Notes: generated from the letters alone by a model not told the origin. DNA of 64,000 bases from Gilvimarinus gilvus (GCF_030518155.1 NZ_JAULRU010000569.1:186001-250000), one strand, 5' to 3'; counted from the first letter of the stretch, positions 46,187 to 55,995 are shown. Numbers and translations: made by a program.

Positions 46187-47136
46187 TGAGTCACCTGAAC
46201 CTGCGGCAAAAACCAAGTATCCGCAATTTCTGAATGAACTTCACCTATACTCGATTGAATCGAGTCGATGTACTCGTGTAAGCCTGATTCGATCAGCTGA
46301 AGGATATCCGCTGTCTTTAACTGTCTGCGAACACTCGCCAATACACGTTGGGCATTGTCGCTGTTGGGCAACCGATCAAATGCCTCGCTAAGCTCACTCA
46401 GGCAGTGTGCAACAGACCGGGGAAATAGAGAATCTTGCACCAAAAACATCACTACATCTTCGGCATTAACGCGGTCCAATACATGTTGGCGGTACATTTG
46501 ATAGCCACTTAACGACCGCAACACGCTCATCCACAAAATGTTTTCGAATGGCTCATTGGCTTCAGTTTCCTCTAGCGCTTTGGTCAGTATGCGGCTAGTG
46601 CCCACATCAACAATACGCGAGGTCATATCGGCCCGCTCTAAATTTCGGCCGAGCCGAAGAAAACTATAGGCATCGTTATGGCTCATACAACCGGCCAGCA
46701 TACCGGTAAATTGCTGGACCTTTTCAATAACCTCTTCCAGTAACGCCTGCCGTTCACCTCGGGCGGCCCCTTTAGGGAACCGATCTTTGAGATAAAGGTA
46801 CAAGTCATTGACTAGCGTATACACCTCCGAGGGCAGAATTTCGCGGGTAATTCGCGCATTCTCCCGAGCGTAGGTGATGGAGCTCATCAACGAGCTCGGG
46901 TTATTCATATCGGCCAATAAAAACCGCATGACGGCACGCTCATCGGCGCTGTCCAAATCTCGCCGATAAAAATCACTGCCACCACTAATATCTACTAACG
47001 TGCCCCAGCCGACACTGACACCACGGGGCAAATCCAGCAACAACTTGGTGTTAACGTCAACCAGTCGCGCAACGTTTTCACAGCGCTCCATATAACGTCC
47101 CATCCAATACACTCGCTCGGCGACTCGTGACAGCAT
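46183..47136 (-). CDS. Alpha-E domain protein
   Basis: All-helical protein of 317 residues of the alpha-E family (DUF403, COG2307), recognised from MLSRVAERVYWMGRYMERCENVARL at its start and the ARENARITREILPSE block near 100. Its biochemical role is unknown; it is almost always encoded beside a circularly permuted ATP-grasp protein, as here, where the two share a TAATG junction. It probably assists peptide-tag synthesis or handling. Confidence 0.9.
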   Translation of the reverse strand: MLSRVAERVYWMGRYMERCENVARLVDVNTKLLLDLPRGVSVGWGTLVDISGGSDFYRRDLDSADERAVMRFLLADMNNPSSLMSSITYARENARITREILPSEVYTLVNDLYLYLKDRFPKGAARGERQALLEEVIEKVQQFTGMLAGCMSHNDAYSFLRLGRNLERADMTSRIVDVGTSRILTKALEETEANEPFENILWMSVLRSLSGYQMYRQHVLDRVNAEDVVMFLVQDSLFPRSVAHCLSELSEAFDRLPNSDNAQRVLASVRRQLKTADILQLIESGLHEYIDSIQSSIGEVHSEIADTWFLPQVQVTQ

Positions 47137-48584
47137 TACTTATCCTCCTCGGCAACGATCCAGGTGTCTTGACTACCACCGCCCTGACTGGAATTTACCA
47201 CGTATGACCCTTTGCGCATGGCAACGCGGGTTAAACCCCCAGCGGTTACACTACTGGTGCGCCCCTGTAACACAAAAGGGCGAAGATCCACATGCCTGGG
47301 CTCAGCGTTTTTGCTATCAATAATCGGATTAGTGGATAACGCAATTAAGGGCTGCGCCATATAGTTTCGAGGGGACGCTTTTATTCTCGCAGCAAATTCT
47401 TCGCGCTCTTTTTTTGTGGATTGCGGCCCGATCAACATGCCGTAGCCACCGGACTCATTGGCAGGCTTTACCACTAACTTATCAAGGTTTTCGAGCACGT
47501 GATCGCGCTGTTTTTTGTCGATGCATAGGTAACTGGGCACGTTCGGAAGAATCGGTTCTTCGCCCAAATAATACTTAATCATGGCGGGCACAAAAGTGTA
47601 TATAACTTTGTCATCGGCCACCCCCGCCCCCGGCGCATTGGCAATGGCCACATTGCCTTTAAGCCAGGCACGCATCAAGCCGGGAACCCCCAGCGCTGAA
47701 TCAGGATTAAACGCTTCCGGATCAAGAAAAAGATCATCAATACGCCGGTAAATGACATCAACTCTGGACAAACCATTGATCGTGCGCATAAACACATGGT
47801 CGTCTTCGACCACCAGATCGCTGCCCTCAACCAACTCCACGCCCATTTGCTGAGCCAGATAGGAATGCTCAAAGTAGGCAGAATTGTAAATTCCGGGGGT
47901 CAGCACAACCACTTCCGGGAATTCCAGCGGTCGCGGAGATATAGCGGCCAGTGTGTCAAACAGTTGGTTGGGATACTCAGTCACCGGCAGAATGTTGTGA
48001 TTCTCAAACAACTCAGGAAAAACACGCTTGGTAACCTTACGGTTTTCCATCATGTATGACACCCCTGATGGAACCCGTAAATTGTCTTCTAACACGTAAA
48101 AACTACCGTCGTTATCGCGAATCAAATCGCTACCACAAATGTGCGCCCATACCCCAAAAGCGGGCTTCATACCAACACACTCTGGACGAAAGTTAACAGA
48201 GTCGGCCAACAGCTCAGCTGGCAGGACTTTGTCCTTGATGATTTTCTGCTCGTTGTATATGTCGTCAATAAAACAGTTTAAAGCGGCCAACCTCTGAGTC
48301 AGGCCACGCTCTGTTTTTTTCCACTCTTTCTGCGAAATGACGCGGGGGATAATATCAAACGGCCAGGCTCGATCAATGTTGCCCGCTTCAGAGTAGACCG
48401 TAAAGGAGATTCCCATGGTCTTTATGGCCAGCTCTGCCGAGTGTTTACGTGCGGCAATATCTTCACTGGAAAGACTGGCCAGATACTTAGCCAGGTTGCG
48501 GCTTACCTTACGCGGATGGCCGGGAGAACTGATTAATTCATCGTAAAACTCGCCACTTTCATACTCTCGCCAATCGATCTGCAT
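47136..48584 (-). CDS. Circularly permuted ATP-grasp protein
   Basis: Putative amidoligase of 482 residues of the circularly permuted ATP-grasp type 2 family (COG2308). Landmarks are the KTMGISFTVYSE and PFDIIPRVI segments in the first third and LVVKPANESGGYGMLIGP (ATP-binding) near the end. Such proteins are thought to form small peptides or peptide tags. I start at 48584 (MQIDWREYES), preceded by GGGAG at six bases. It heads the minus-strand operon ATP-grasp/alpha-E/metallopeptidase and is associated with Anbu. Confidence 0.9.
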   Translation of the reverse strand: MQIDWREYESGEFYDELISSPGHPRKVSRNLAKYLASLSSEDIAARKHSAELAIKTMGISFTVYSEAGNIDRAWPFDIIPRVISQKEWKKTERGLTQRLAALNCFIDDIYNEQKIIKDKVLPAELLADSVNFRPECVGMKPAFGVWAHICGSDLIRDNDGSFYVLEDNLRVPSGVSYMMENRKVTKRVFPELFENHNILPVTEYPNQLFDTLAAISPRPLEFPEVVVLTPGIYNSAYFEHSYLAQQMGVELVEGSDLVVEDDHVFMRTINGLSRVDVIYRRIDDLFLDPEAFNPDSALGVPGLMRAWLKGNVAIANAPGAGVADDKVIYTFVPAMIKYYLGEEPILPNVPSYLCIDKKQRDHVLENLDKLVVKPANESGGYGMLIGPQSTKKEREEFAARIKASPRNYMAQPLIALSTNPIIDSKNAEPRHVDLRPFVLQGRTSSVTAGGLTRVAMRKGSYVVNSSQGGGSQDTWIVAEEDK

Positions 48585-48823
48585 TGAATCTCCCTCATGC
48601 CACGAATATGGATTGCGAACTGAATGCACGGATCACTCTAACACGATCATTCACATCTGCGTTTTTTTACACTACAGGTAGCATAAGTCAGACCACAGTG
48701 CATGGCAAAACAAACCCGGTATTTCTGGCAATTTACCGCTAACACTGTGGCGCAGGTGCCTTGAATTGGTTCAATAACAGAAAATACTGCGCTATTTAGC
48801 CCCAATCGATCGCATCTTGCGTA

Positions 48824-48851
48824 TAGACGTTGATTCTGCTTGCTTTATAAT
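48824..48851 (+). promoter_or_regulatory. Candidate promoter directly in front of the small membrane-protein ATG
   Basis: TAGACG at 48824-48829 and TATAAT at 48846-48851 are 16 bases apart. The ATG follows after six bases, so transcription would start at or next to the start codon. Confidence 0.5.
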
Positions 48852-48857
48852 TGCGCC

Positions 48858-49124
48858 ATGACAGCAAAAGATCGGTTTAACAAGTTCATGCAAGCGCCAT
48901 TTGCAATCTGCTACAAGCAGTTTCGCTTAGGAGCCATGATCTTTTTCTGCGGTATGGTGACAATCTATATTGCCTCGCAAAGTATGGAGCCCTCACTTCA
49001 GCAAGAGCTCATCACTTTACTGGGCGTGGTCGTGGTAGGTATAGGCTTCGCAATTGCCATGCTGGCGCAAGCGCGCATACTGTTCAGTCGTTTGTATCAC
49101 TTTTGGCACGATCGTCGCCATTGA
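48858..49124 (+). CDS. Small two-helix membrane protein, unknown
   Basis: Predicted membrane protein of 88 residues with two transmembrane segments (about 26-42 and 51-72) joined by a short polar loop, and a basic aromatic tail. I do not recognise it. The ATG at 48858 lacks any Shine-Dalgarno-like sequence but has a near-consensus -10 box seven bases upstream, so the mRNA may be leaderless. Its last 41 bases overlap the convergent rsmJ gene. Confidence 0.6.
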   Translation: MTAKDRFNKFMQAPFAICYKQFRLGAMIFFCGMVTIYIASQSMEPSLQQELITLLGVVVVGIGFAIAMLAQARILFSRLYHFWHDRRH

Positions 49125-49911
49125 GCACGTCCGGCATTTTCTGGAGCGCGTACACGTCAAACCGACTGGACTTGCCTTCCAACGAGTAGTTAGGTTTCAT
49201 ATCAGCCAGACACGGAGCCTTGCGAGGCCGTTTAACCACAACCCGCAAACGTGCCAGATTCAGCGCAAGCTGTATTAGTTCACCTGCATCGGGGTCGTCG
49301 CCCACCAGCGTGTGAAATGCCCGCATCTCTTTCTTTACTTGTGCCGACTTCTGTCTTTGTGGAAACATAGGGTCGAGATAGACAACGTCAAACCTCTCGG
49401 GGCCTGACATGAACGCGCGAGCATCTCCGGCTTCCAATTTCATCCGTGCAACAATGCCAGCTAGTGTCGTGTCACCTGTGAGCTGTGCTCGAGCGAGGCC
49501 ATCGTGTAAGAGTGCATGCACCATAGGATTGCGCTCCAACAAATGAACCGAACAGCCCAGCGTCGCCAACACAAAAGCATCTCTTCCCAACCCTGCGGTC
49601 GCATCGAGAATATGGGGCTTTACGCGCGCCCCAATACCGCAGGCCTTAGCAATCATTTGTCCTTTACCGCCACCGAATTGGCGCCTGTGGTTTACCGCAC
49701 CACTGGCAAAGTCACATTTGACCGGCCCCGGCGCCTTGCCACCTGTGTGAGCAAGCTCGACGCCCGTTGGGGCAAACACCAATGCAAAATCGGCGCGCTC
49801 TATTTCACTGGGGGATACATCGAGAAGCAACTCCACTTTGCAGGATTGGGCAAGCCGAGCGGCCTCTGGGCGGCGGTGGATATCATTGCAGATGACGACA
49901 ACGTGAGACAT
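49084..49911 (-). CDS. rsmJ: 16S rRNA (guanine-1516-N2)-methyltransferase
   Basis: Methylates G1516 of 16S rRNA. Family signatures are seen: [19 protein letters not shown], the SAM-binding [15 protein letters not shown], the LERNP loop, and [13 protein letters not shown]. The 275 residues are slightly longer than E. coli RsmJ. The gene stands alone on minus and overlaps the small membrane-protein gene by 41 bases. Confidence 0.93.
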   Translation of the reverse strand: MSHVVVICNDIHRRPEAARLAQSCKVELLLDVSPSEIERADFALVFAPTGVELAHTGGKAPGPVKCDFASGAVNHRRQFGGGKGQMIAKACGIGARVKPHILDATAGLGRDAFVLATLGCSVHLLERNPMVHALLHDGLARAQLTGDTTLAGIVARMKLEAGDARAFMSGPERFDVVYLDPMFPQRQKSAQVKKEMRAFHTLVGDDPDAGELIQLALNLARLRVVVKRPRKAPCLADMKPNYSLEGKSSRFDVYALQKMPDVLNGDDRAKSDTND

Positions 49912-49955
49912 AGAGAGCTCCTTAGCCCTCTATATTATCAAACAGGACCACCTAT

Positions 49956-50606
49956 TTACGACTGTGGTATTAAGTCGATTTCGACACGGCGATTTTGCGC
50001 TCGCCCTTGTGCTGATCCGTTACTGGCAATGGGGTAACGCGGGCCATAGCCTACCGACTGCAATCTGTTGTAGGCGACATTCCCCCGGGCAAGATACTCT
50101 TTTACGCTCTGAGCCCGCCTTTCACTCAACAGCTGGTTGTACTGTGCAGAGCCAGTAGAGTCTGTATGGCCACTGATTTTCACATTGGTTTTCTTGTACT
50201 CACGCAGCACTGCGGCCACGGATTGTAAAACTTCGTGAAACTCGCTGCGAATCGTATACTGATCGGTGTCAAAGGTGACGTTCCCCGGCATAATCAGCGA
50301 GATGGTATCTCCCTCACGACGCACCTGAACCCCACTGCCTTGCAATTTTTGGCGCAACGCAGCTTCCTGTCGGTCTTGATAATGACCGATTCCGCCACCT
50401 ATAGCACCACCGGCCAGAGCCCCCGTCAACGCGCCTTTCTCGCGGTCTTTTTTACTGGACGAGGCGACCCCAATGGCAGCACCGGCGACCGCCCCCACGA
50501 TAGCGCCAGTAGTCGCATTCGACGTTTTTTCCTCGCCGCTGTATGGATCAGTGGTGGTGCAAGCGGTTACCGCAAAAAGCGTGGCACATACAATTATTTT
50601 CTTCAT
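49956..50606 (-). CDS. OmpA-family lipoprotein with glycine-zipper segment (YiaD-like)
   Basis: Predicted lipoprotein of 216 residues. The signal peptide ends in AVTAC, a good lipobox. A glycine-zipper stretch (GAIVGAVAGAAIGVA and GALTGALAGGAIGGGIG) spans about residues 33-75, and a C-terminal OmpA domain (NVKISGHTDSTGSAQYN, NRRVEIDL) binds peptidoglycan. This matches the YiaD group. It is transcribed away from the LRR lipoprotein gene. Confidence 0.9.
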   Translation of the reverse strand: MKKIIVCATLFAVTACTTTDPYSGEEKTSNATTGAIVGAVAGAAIGVASSSKKDREKGALTGALAGGAIGGGIGHYQDRQEAALRQKLQGSGVQVRREGDTISLIMPGNVTFDTDQYTIRSEFHEVLQSVAAVLREYKKTNVKISGHTDSTGSAQYNQLLSERRAQSVKEYLARGNVAYNRLQSVGYGPRYPIASNGSAQGRAQNRRVEIDLIPQS

Positions 50607-50788
50607 ATTGACTCCTACATACTGCCAATGTTGTTAATAGCGCTGATGGTACAATAAATCCATAGCCAGTATCCGAGCACTTGTTAACACAACAGCCGAC
50701 CGTAAATGTTGTTAGTGTTGCCAAACGCTTGTGCCACAATGGCAAAGTACGGCTTAACCGAAACTGAACACTACGAGCATCATAACCT

Positions 50789-51304
50789 ATGTCTAAACTT
50801 ACCCAGGCTCTCTGGCTACTTGCCACTGTCATTCTCGCGGCCTGCTCAGGCTATGAAGTCTCCTTTAACGACAATGTTCTTTACACGCCCAAAGAGTTAC
50901 TCAAAGACGTTGAGGTCGCCGACCGCAACCTAGAGCTTTGTATTGTACAAACGATCAAGGATGAAAAGATTACTAATGTGGCGCAATTGACAAGGCTACG
51001 CTGCACGCACGCGGGGATCGTATCGCTGGCGGGACTGGAGCGTTTCTACGCTTTAACTGAGCTGGACTTGTCTGACAACGAAATCACTGACATTGAGGTG
51101 CTAGAGCGACTCGGCAAACTAACAATGCTTCTGCTCGATGGCAACAACATTCGAGAGGCAGCACCTCTGCTGCGCCTGCTTAAACTCACCGAGCTTACGC
51201 TTGGGGAAAACGAGCAGCTAGCGTGCGAAGAGCTGAATAAGGTGGAAACACAAATCAAACAAAACAACGGGACCATCGAGTATCCATTGCATTGTCAGCA
51301 CTAA
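50789..51304 (+). CDS. Leucine-rich-repeat lipoprotein
   Basis: Predicted lipoprotein of 171 residues. The signal peptide ends in ILAAC, a canonical lipobox. The mature part contains about four leucine-rich repeats of the internalin-like 21-22-residue type (LAGLERFYALTELDLSDNEITD, GKLTMLLLDGNNI), bounded by cysteines at both ends. LRRs usually mediate protein binding; the partner is unknown. The stop overlaps the convergent PilZ gene by four bases. Confidence 0.78.
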   Translation: MSKLTQALWLLATVILAACSGYEVSFNDNVLYTPKELLKDVEVADRNLELCIVQTIKDEKITNVAQLTRLRCTHAGIVSLAGLERFYALTELDLSDNEITDIEVLERLGKLTMLLLDGNNIREAAPLLRLLKLTELTLGENEQLACEELNKVETQIKQNNGTIEYPLHCQH

Positions 51305-51564
51305 ACCGCAAAGGTTAAACCCACGGAGTTGCGAAACTGGCGGACCACGCGCATAGCAACGGGCTCCGAGTTGATTGGGCCAACAACCTTGCGAAACATC
51401 ACATGGACAATCGTACCCACAGGTGGGCTGGGTTGATTCTCGACCGTTACCTGAGCACCACCATCGGAAATGTCTGTGGTGAAACCGATAATCGTACCGA
51501 TGCCCGGGTGGGTCATCTCAACCCGAATGCTACGGCTAGTCCGCTCATGCTGGCGACGCTCCAT
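51301..51564 (-). CDS. PilZ domain protein
   Basis: Single PilZ domain of 87 residues that would bind cyclic di-GMP. The first signature (RRQHERTSR) and the second (DISDGGA, equivalent to DxSxxG) are present. The ATG at 51562-51564 is chosen because GAGGAG lies upstream; an ATG 14 codons earlier has no ribosome site. Target process unknown, perhaps surface motility or envelope control. Convergent with the LRR lipoprotein gene. Confidence 0.85.
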   Translation of the reverse strand: MERRQHERTSRSIRVEMTHPGIGTIIGFTTDISDGGAQVTVENQPSPPVGTIVHVMFRKVVGPINSEPVAMRVVRQFRNSVGLTFAV

Positions 51565-51624
51565 GGCAGCATTTTCTCCTCTATTGTGGCATAGAATGTT
51601 GTTCATTTTTGAATATAGCAGATT

Positions 51625-52410
51625 TCAGGCAAGCGCCGCGCTGGTTAATGGCGCGCGCAACTGAATCCAGCCAAACCCCTCATCCTGACACGCGTATTGC
51701 ACTCTCGCCACCGACTGTGTGACGGGGTCGAGTACAGCGCGAGCAGCGGCAAGCGAGTTATTCTTCTGGCTAATATGGGCAATCACCAACGCTTGCAGCT
51801 TGTCAGTATCTACACGCGCCAGGAAACCAGCCGTCTGCTGATTGCTTAGGTGCCCCCACGCGCCCCCCACACGCTGCTTAAGCGATGGCGGGTACGGGCC
51901 ACTGGCGAGCATCACCGGATCGTGGTTGGCCTCCAACAGCAGCGCATCACAGTCGCAGTAACGCTCCTCCACGTGGGGCGATATGCTCCCCAGATCCGTC
52001 AAGACACCGAATTTTATACCGTCACTGCAAAATATAAATTGCGATGGTTCACGGGCATCATGAGGCACAGGTACAGGTTCGACCTCAAGGCTACCGATAC
52101 GAAAAGCCCGATAACCTTCAATCAAGCGCAACTGAGGAATAACACCTAAATCACGGCTGTGATAGGTGCCAGGTGTCATGTAAACCGGCAGCTGATATCG
52201 GCGAGCCATAGCCGCTATGCCCTTTATGTGGTCGCCGTGCTCGTGGGTGACAAGTAAGGCACTGAGGTCGCGGGGGCTGCGCTCTAGACGGGCCAGACGC
52301 AGCTCAGCTTCTTTCATACTGAAGCCGCAATCGAGCAACAGAGCTCCGTCACTCCACTCAATGAGTGTACCGTTGCCCTGACTGCCGCTACCGAGAGAGG
52401 CGAACCTCAT
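51625..52410 (-). CDS. MBL-fold metallo-hydrolase (YycJ/WalJ-like)
   Basis: Metallo-beta-lactamase-fold hydrolase of 261 residues with the metal motif THEHGDHIKG and the N-terminal ASLGSGSQGNGTLIE typical of the YycJ group. Relatives have been linked to DNA double-strand processing in Gram-positives. It follows bamC, 24 bases away, in the order dapA-bamC-MBL found in Pseudomonas-like genomes, where purC usually comes next; here purC is 6 kb away. Confidence 0.88.
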   Translation of the reverse strand: MRFASLGSGSQGNGTLIEWSDGALLLDCGFSMKEAELRLARLERSPRDLSALLVTHEHGDHIKGIAAMARRYQLPVYMTPGTYHSRDLGVIPQLRLIEGYRAFRIGSLEVEPVPVPHDAREPSQFIFCSDGIKFGVLTDLGSISPHVEERYCDCDALLLEANHDPVMLASGPYPPSLKQRVGGAWGHLSNQQTAGFLARVDTDKLQALVIAHISQKNNSLAAARAVLDPVTQSVARVQYACQDEGFGWIQLRAPLTSAALA

Positions 52411-52434
52411 AAAGCCCCCACGCCCAGCGGCGAC

Positions 52435-53595
52435 TTAAATAAGATTGGTACGCAGCACAGTAAGCAACTCTCTCGCCAAATGGGGATCGAGGCGTTTGCC
52501 GTAAGCATCGCGCAGATGCACGGTATAGTCGCCACTTTCACCTTTGAGGAAGACAAGGTAGCCTGGTGCTTTCGGAAATTGTGTTTCTTTATTGGGCTTA
52601 GACAAGGGCGCTGTCTTAAAGTTATCTCCGGTCGGAACAACGGTCATTAATTGCGCTAATGTGTAGGGGCTCTCATGTATAACCTTGCCATCGCTGGCAA
52701 ATAGCCCACTAAACCAACCCTCATCATCCTCTTCAACTTTTTCATAGTGCAGGTAATAGATGCCCTGCTCTACCGCGCTGTCGTAAATAGCAAAGCCATC
52801 TTGCTTCATAGCGTGGAATAACGTCGCTTTTGCACGCGCTTCGTTTAAGCGTATTTTCATCACCGGTTCGTTGGCCTCAACCACCAAACCCGACTTAGCA
52901 TCACCACCAATGGCTTGCGCCAACAGCGACGTACCGCCAATCGTGGTATCGGCGGCCAGTGCCGCGGCCATTTCATCCAACAACCAAGACTCCCGCTCCT
53001 TAGATGAAGACTGCGCTGGCCATTCGGCCGACTCAGGCGGCTCGCTGCCTACAACGGATTGGTGCAGGATATGTATTTCACTGGTTTCGGGCTGAACGCC
53101 CTGATCAATTTGAACGCGATAGCGATCTGTTGTGCTTAAATCCGACTTGAATTGCAGCCAATGACTGTCAATTAGACCCCGACTGATATCGGCGCTTGCC
53201 ACATCGACATTGTTTTCGTTGAGGAAACTACGCACCCTCGGCCATACTTCTCCGGGCGATACGTTCATCAAAATCCAACGTTCTTCGGCTAATCGCTGGA
53301 TCTTGATGTTTTCCTGCATAAGGTTTGTCGCCAGTGGCTGCGGCCGCGGCACCCCTGCCCGGTATTCGGACTCTTCGTCGAACTCGCTTTCCGTGATCGG
53401 CGGTATAGGATACAGCTTACCCAGCGCCTGGTCGTTCATTCCCTCGGGCACTTTCATGGGCTCAATCTTATCGGCCTTTTGGTAATCACCATCGCGATTA
53501 CGAAAATAAGCGTTATCTCCAAAGAAGACGCCACAACCGCCTACCAAGAAGGTCAAACCTAACACCGTAACCCGAAGGGCTATTTTTTTTATCAT
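52435..53595 (-). CDS. bamC: Outer-membrane protein assembly factor BamC
   Basis: Lipoprotein of the BAM complex (386 residues). The signal peptide ends in LVGGC (lipobox). The unstructured N-terminal region after Cys (NRDGDYQKADKIEPMKVPEGMN) that binds BamD is conserved, and two helix-grip domains follow, each carrying WILMNVSPGEVWPRV- or ATLFHAMKQDGF-like segments. It follows dapA by 20 bases, the classic dapA-bamC order. Confidence 0.92.
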   Translation of the reverse strand: MIKKIALRVTVLGLTFLVGGCGVFFGDNAYFRNRDGDYQKADKIEPMKVPEGMNDQALGKLYPIPPITESEFDEESEYRAGVPRPQPLATNLMQENIKIQRLAEERWILMNVSPGEVWPRVRSFLNENNVDVASADISRGLIDSHWLQFKSDLSTTDRYRVQIDQGVQPETSEIHILHQSVVGSEPPESAEWPAQSSSKERESWLLDEMAAALAADTTIGGTSLLAQAIGGDAKSGLVVEANEPVMKIRLNEARAKATLFHAMKQDGFAIYDSAVEQGIYYLHYEKVEEDDEGWFSGLFASDGKVIHESPYTLAQLMTVVPTGDNFKTAPLSKPNKETQFPKAPGYLVFLKGESGDYTVHLRDAYGKRLDPHLARELLTVLRTNLI

Positions 53596-53615
53596 AGTGA
53601 CTATTTCAAATCCGC

Positions 53616-54491
53616 TTAAATCAAATTGGCATGGCGTAAGGCTGCCCGCACTTGCTCGTGATATTGCTCCGACAAAGGCGTCAATGGCAGTCGAATTCCC
53701 CGCTCACAAACCCCCATTTGCGCCAGCGCCCACTTAACCGGGATCGGGTTGGCCTCTAAAAAAAGTGACTGATGCAAGGGCATTAAGTCGTCGTTAAGCG
53801 CCCGGGCTTCATCTGCTTTTCCGGCAATGGCCAACTCGCACATTTGCGCTAGCTTATCCGGTATGACATTCGCGGTGACAGAAATATCCCCATGACCGCC
53901 AAGAATCATCAATTCAACCGCCGTCTCGTCGTCGCCAGAGATCACCTTGAACCCCTCGGGGGCCGCATCAATGATCGCTTTGGCGCGATCCATATCGCCT
54001 GTGGCCTCTTTAATGCCGATGATATTGGGGATTTTCGCCAGCTCCAGCACCGTTTCTGGCAGCAAATCAACGGCGGTTCTGCCAGGCACGTTATACAAAA
54101 TTTGCGGAATATCAACGGCTTCGGCAATGGCCTTGTGATGCAGATACATGCCCTGCTGGGTGGGTTTGTTATAATACGGGGCGACCAAAAGACACGCATC
54201 GGCGCCCACAGACTTAGCGCCTTCAGTCAGCTCGATGGCCTCAGAAGTTGAGTTCGCGCCAGTACCCGCGATAACCGGAATACGCCCAGCCACCCGGTCA
54301 ACCACAAATTTGATTACAGCCAAATGCTCATCGACATCAAGAGTTGCTGACTCACCAGTTGTGCCCATAGCCACTATGGCGTGCGTCCCCTTTTCCAAAT
54401 GCCAATCCAGCAAGCGGGACAAGCTGTCCCAGTCCAGACTGTTGTCATCGTGCATGGGGGTTACCAGGGCAACCATACTGCCTTGAATCAT
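53616..54491 (-). CDS. dapA: 4-hydroxy-tetrahydrodipicolinate synthase
   Basis: First committed enzyme of lysine/DAP synthesis, condensing pyruvate with aspartate semialdehyde. The Schiff-base lysine lies in IGIKEATGD near residue 161, and the YNVPGRT motif near 133; GTTGESATL near 44 is the TIM-barrel pocket. I start at 54491 (MIQGSMVALVTPM) with GGAG five bases upstream; a longer frame is not supported. The 291 residues match DapA. Confidence 0.96.
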   Translation of the reverse strand: MIQGSMVALVTPMHDDNSLDWDSLSRLLDWHLEKGTHAIVAMGTTGESATLDVDEHLAVIKFVVDRVAGRIPVIAGTGANSTSEAIELTEGAKSVGADACLLVAPYYNKPTQQGMYLHHKAIAEAVDIPQILYNVPGRTAVDLLPETVLELAKIPNIIGIKEATGDMDRAKAIIDAAPEGFKVISGDDETAVELMILGGHGDISVTANVIPDKLAQMCELAIAGKADEARALNDDLMPLHQSLFLEANPIPVKWALAQMGVCERGIRLPLTPLSEQYHEQVRAALRHANLI

Positions 54492-54616
54492 AGTTACTCC
54501 AAACTCGGAAGGTGCGCCGACTAGGGCGCTATTGCGGCCAGATGCAAGGTACAACGACCGCAGGTTAAACAATGGGCGTCATGTTACGCACCACCGAAGG
54601 TCGAGACAAGCGCCGC

Positions 54617-55684
54617 CTAACTCTTTTTAAACTCCAGCATACGTCGCAGTGGCCGCATGGCTTGCTCCGCTAAGGCTTCGTCCACAAAAATCTCATTGTC
54701 CGTGCGCTCGAACACATCCGCCAAATTATCCAGAGCGTTCATGGCCATCCACGGGCAATTGGCACAGCTGCGACAACTCGCACCACTACCGGCGGTTGGG
54801 GCCACATGAAACACCTTATCCGGACAACGTTGCTGCATCTTGAAAAAAATGCCTTGGTCTGTCGCCACAATAAATTCCCGGTTTGGCAAAGTTTCCGCCG
54901 CCTGAATTAACTGTGAAGTTGAGCCAACCACATCTGCCAACTCCACCACCGCCTGTGGCGATTCTGGATGCACCAGCACAGCAGCACCCGGGTAAAGCGC
55001 TTTAAGGTCTTCAATGCCCCGGGCCTTGAACTCCTCGTGAACAATGCAGGCACCGTCCCACAGCAGAACATCGGCACCGGTCTGTTTCTGCACATAGGCC
55101 CCCAGATGCTTATCCGGAGCCCAGAGAATTTTTTCTCCGCATTTATCAAGATGCTCTACCACATCCAGCGCGATGCTTGAGGTAACCACCCAGTCAGCAC
55201 GGGCCTTAACCGCCGCCGACGTATTGGCGTAGACAACCACTGTTCTATCGGGGTGCTGATCACAAAACTCTGAGAACTCGTCGGCCGGACACCCGATATC
55301 CAGTGAGCATGTCGCCTCTAAGGTTGGCATTAACACACGCTTATGCGGCGTGAGAATTTTGGCCGTCTCGCCCATAAACTTCACGCCCGCTACGATCAAC
55401 GTATCGGCGGGATGCTCTTTGCCAAAGCGAGCCATCTCAAGCGAATCTGCCACACAGCCGCCGGTCTCTTCGGCCAACTCCTGAATGATTGGGTCGGTAT
55501 AATAATGCGCCACTAAGACCGCATTGTGCTGTTGCAACAACGCCTTAATGCGCGCTTTATAGTCACTCTTTTCCTGTTCGCTAAGTTGAGCATGAGGGTT
55601 AATGCCAGCCAGATGCTCAATCACAACCTGACGATCGGCAGCAAACGACTCATCAACATCGGCTTCAATAACTTTACTGGACAT
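54617..55684 (-). CDS. nadA: Quinolinate synthase A
   Basis: Fe-S enzyme of NAD synthesis that makes quinolinate from iminoaspartate and DHAP. The cluster cysteines are visible in [25 protein letters not shown] (with TC before it) and the C-terminal CRSCANCPW. From the ATG at 55682-55684 the product is 355 residues, near the E. coli length; an ATG 19 codons upstream is possible. It lies downstream of two tRNA-Lys genes and a terminator on the same strand. Confidence 0.95.
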   Translation of the reverse strand: MSSKVIEADVDESFAADRQVVIEHLAGINPHAQLSEQEKSDYKARIKALLQQHNAVLVAHYYTDPIIQELAEETGGCVADSLEMARFGKEHPADTLIVAGVKFMGETAKILTPHKRVLMPTLEATCSLDIGCPADEFSEFCDQHPDRTVVVYANTSAAVKARADWVVTSSIALDVVEHLDKCGEKILWAPDKHLGAYVQKQTGADVLLWDGACIVHEEFKARGIEDLKALYPGAAVLVHPESPQAVVELADVVGSTSQLIQAAETLPNREFIVATDQGIFFKMQQRCPDKVFHVAPTAGSGASCRSCANCPWMAMNALDNLADVFERTDNEIFVDEALAEQAMRPLRRMLEFKKS

Positions 55685-55806
55685 AATGTAACGACCCCAA
55701 TTGCCCCACATCCTGTGCAGGACGGGTTGATCTGTAAACACGGCATTCTAACATAAGGCTCGCTGTATTCGTGCCGCTTGCCCGCTAACTGGCTGAGAAT
55801 TAAGCA

Positions 55807-55842
55807 AAAAAAACGCCGAACCCACAGGGCTCAGCGTTTTTG
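55807..55842 (-). terminator. Terminator after the tRNA-Lys pair
   Basis: AACGC pairs with GCGTT and CCC with GGG, flanked by runs of A and T on both sides, so it can act on either strand. On minus it follows tRNA-Lys and separates it from nadA. Confidence 0.75.
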
Positions 55843-55845
55843 AAT

Positions 55846-55921
55846 GGTGGGTCGTGCGCGACTCGAACGCGCGACCAATTGGTTAAAAGCCAACTGCTCT
55901 ACCAACTGAGCTAACGACCCA
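55846..55921 (-). tRNA. tRNA-Lys (TTT), copy 2
   Basis: Complete 76-base cloverleaf on minus with encoded CCA. Acceptor stem GGGTCGT/ACGACCC; anticodon TTT in a loop of CTTTTAA. Identical to the other copy. Confidence 0.97.
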
Positions 55922-55995
55922 TAAAAACTGTTTGTAACTTCGACGCATTCGTTGTCGACCGGCCCGCGGCGCTCAGTAACCGTTGACGATGAAAA

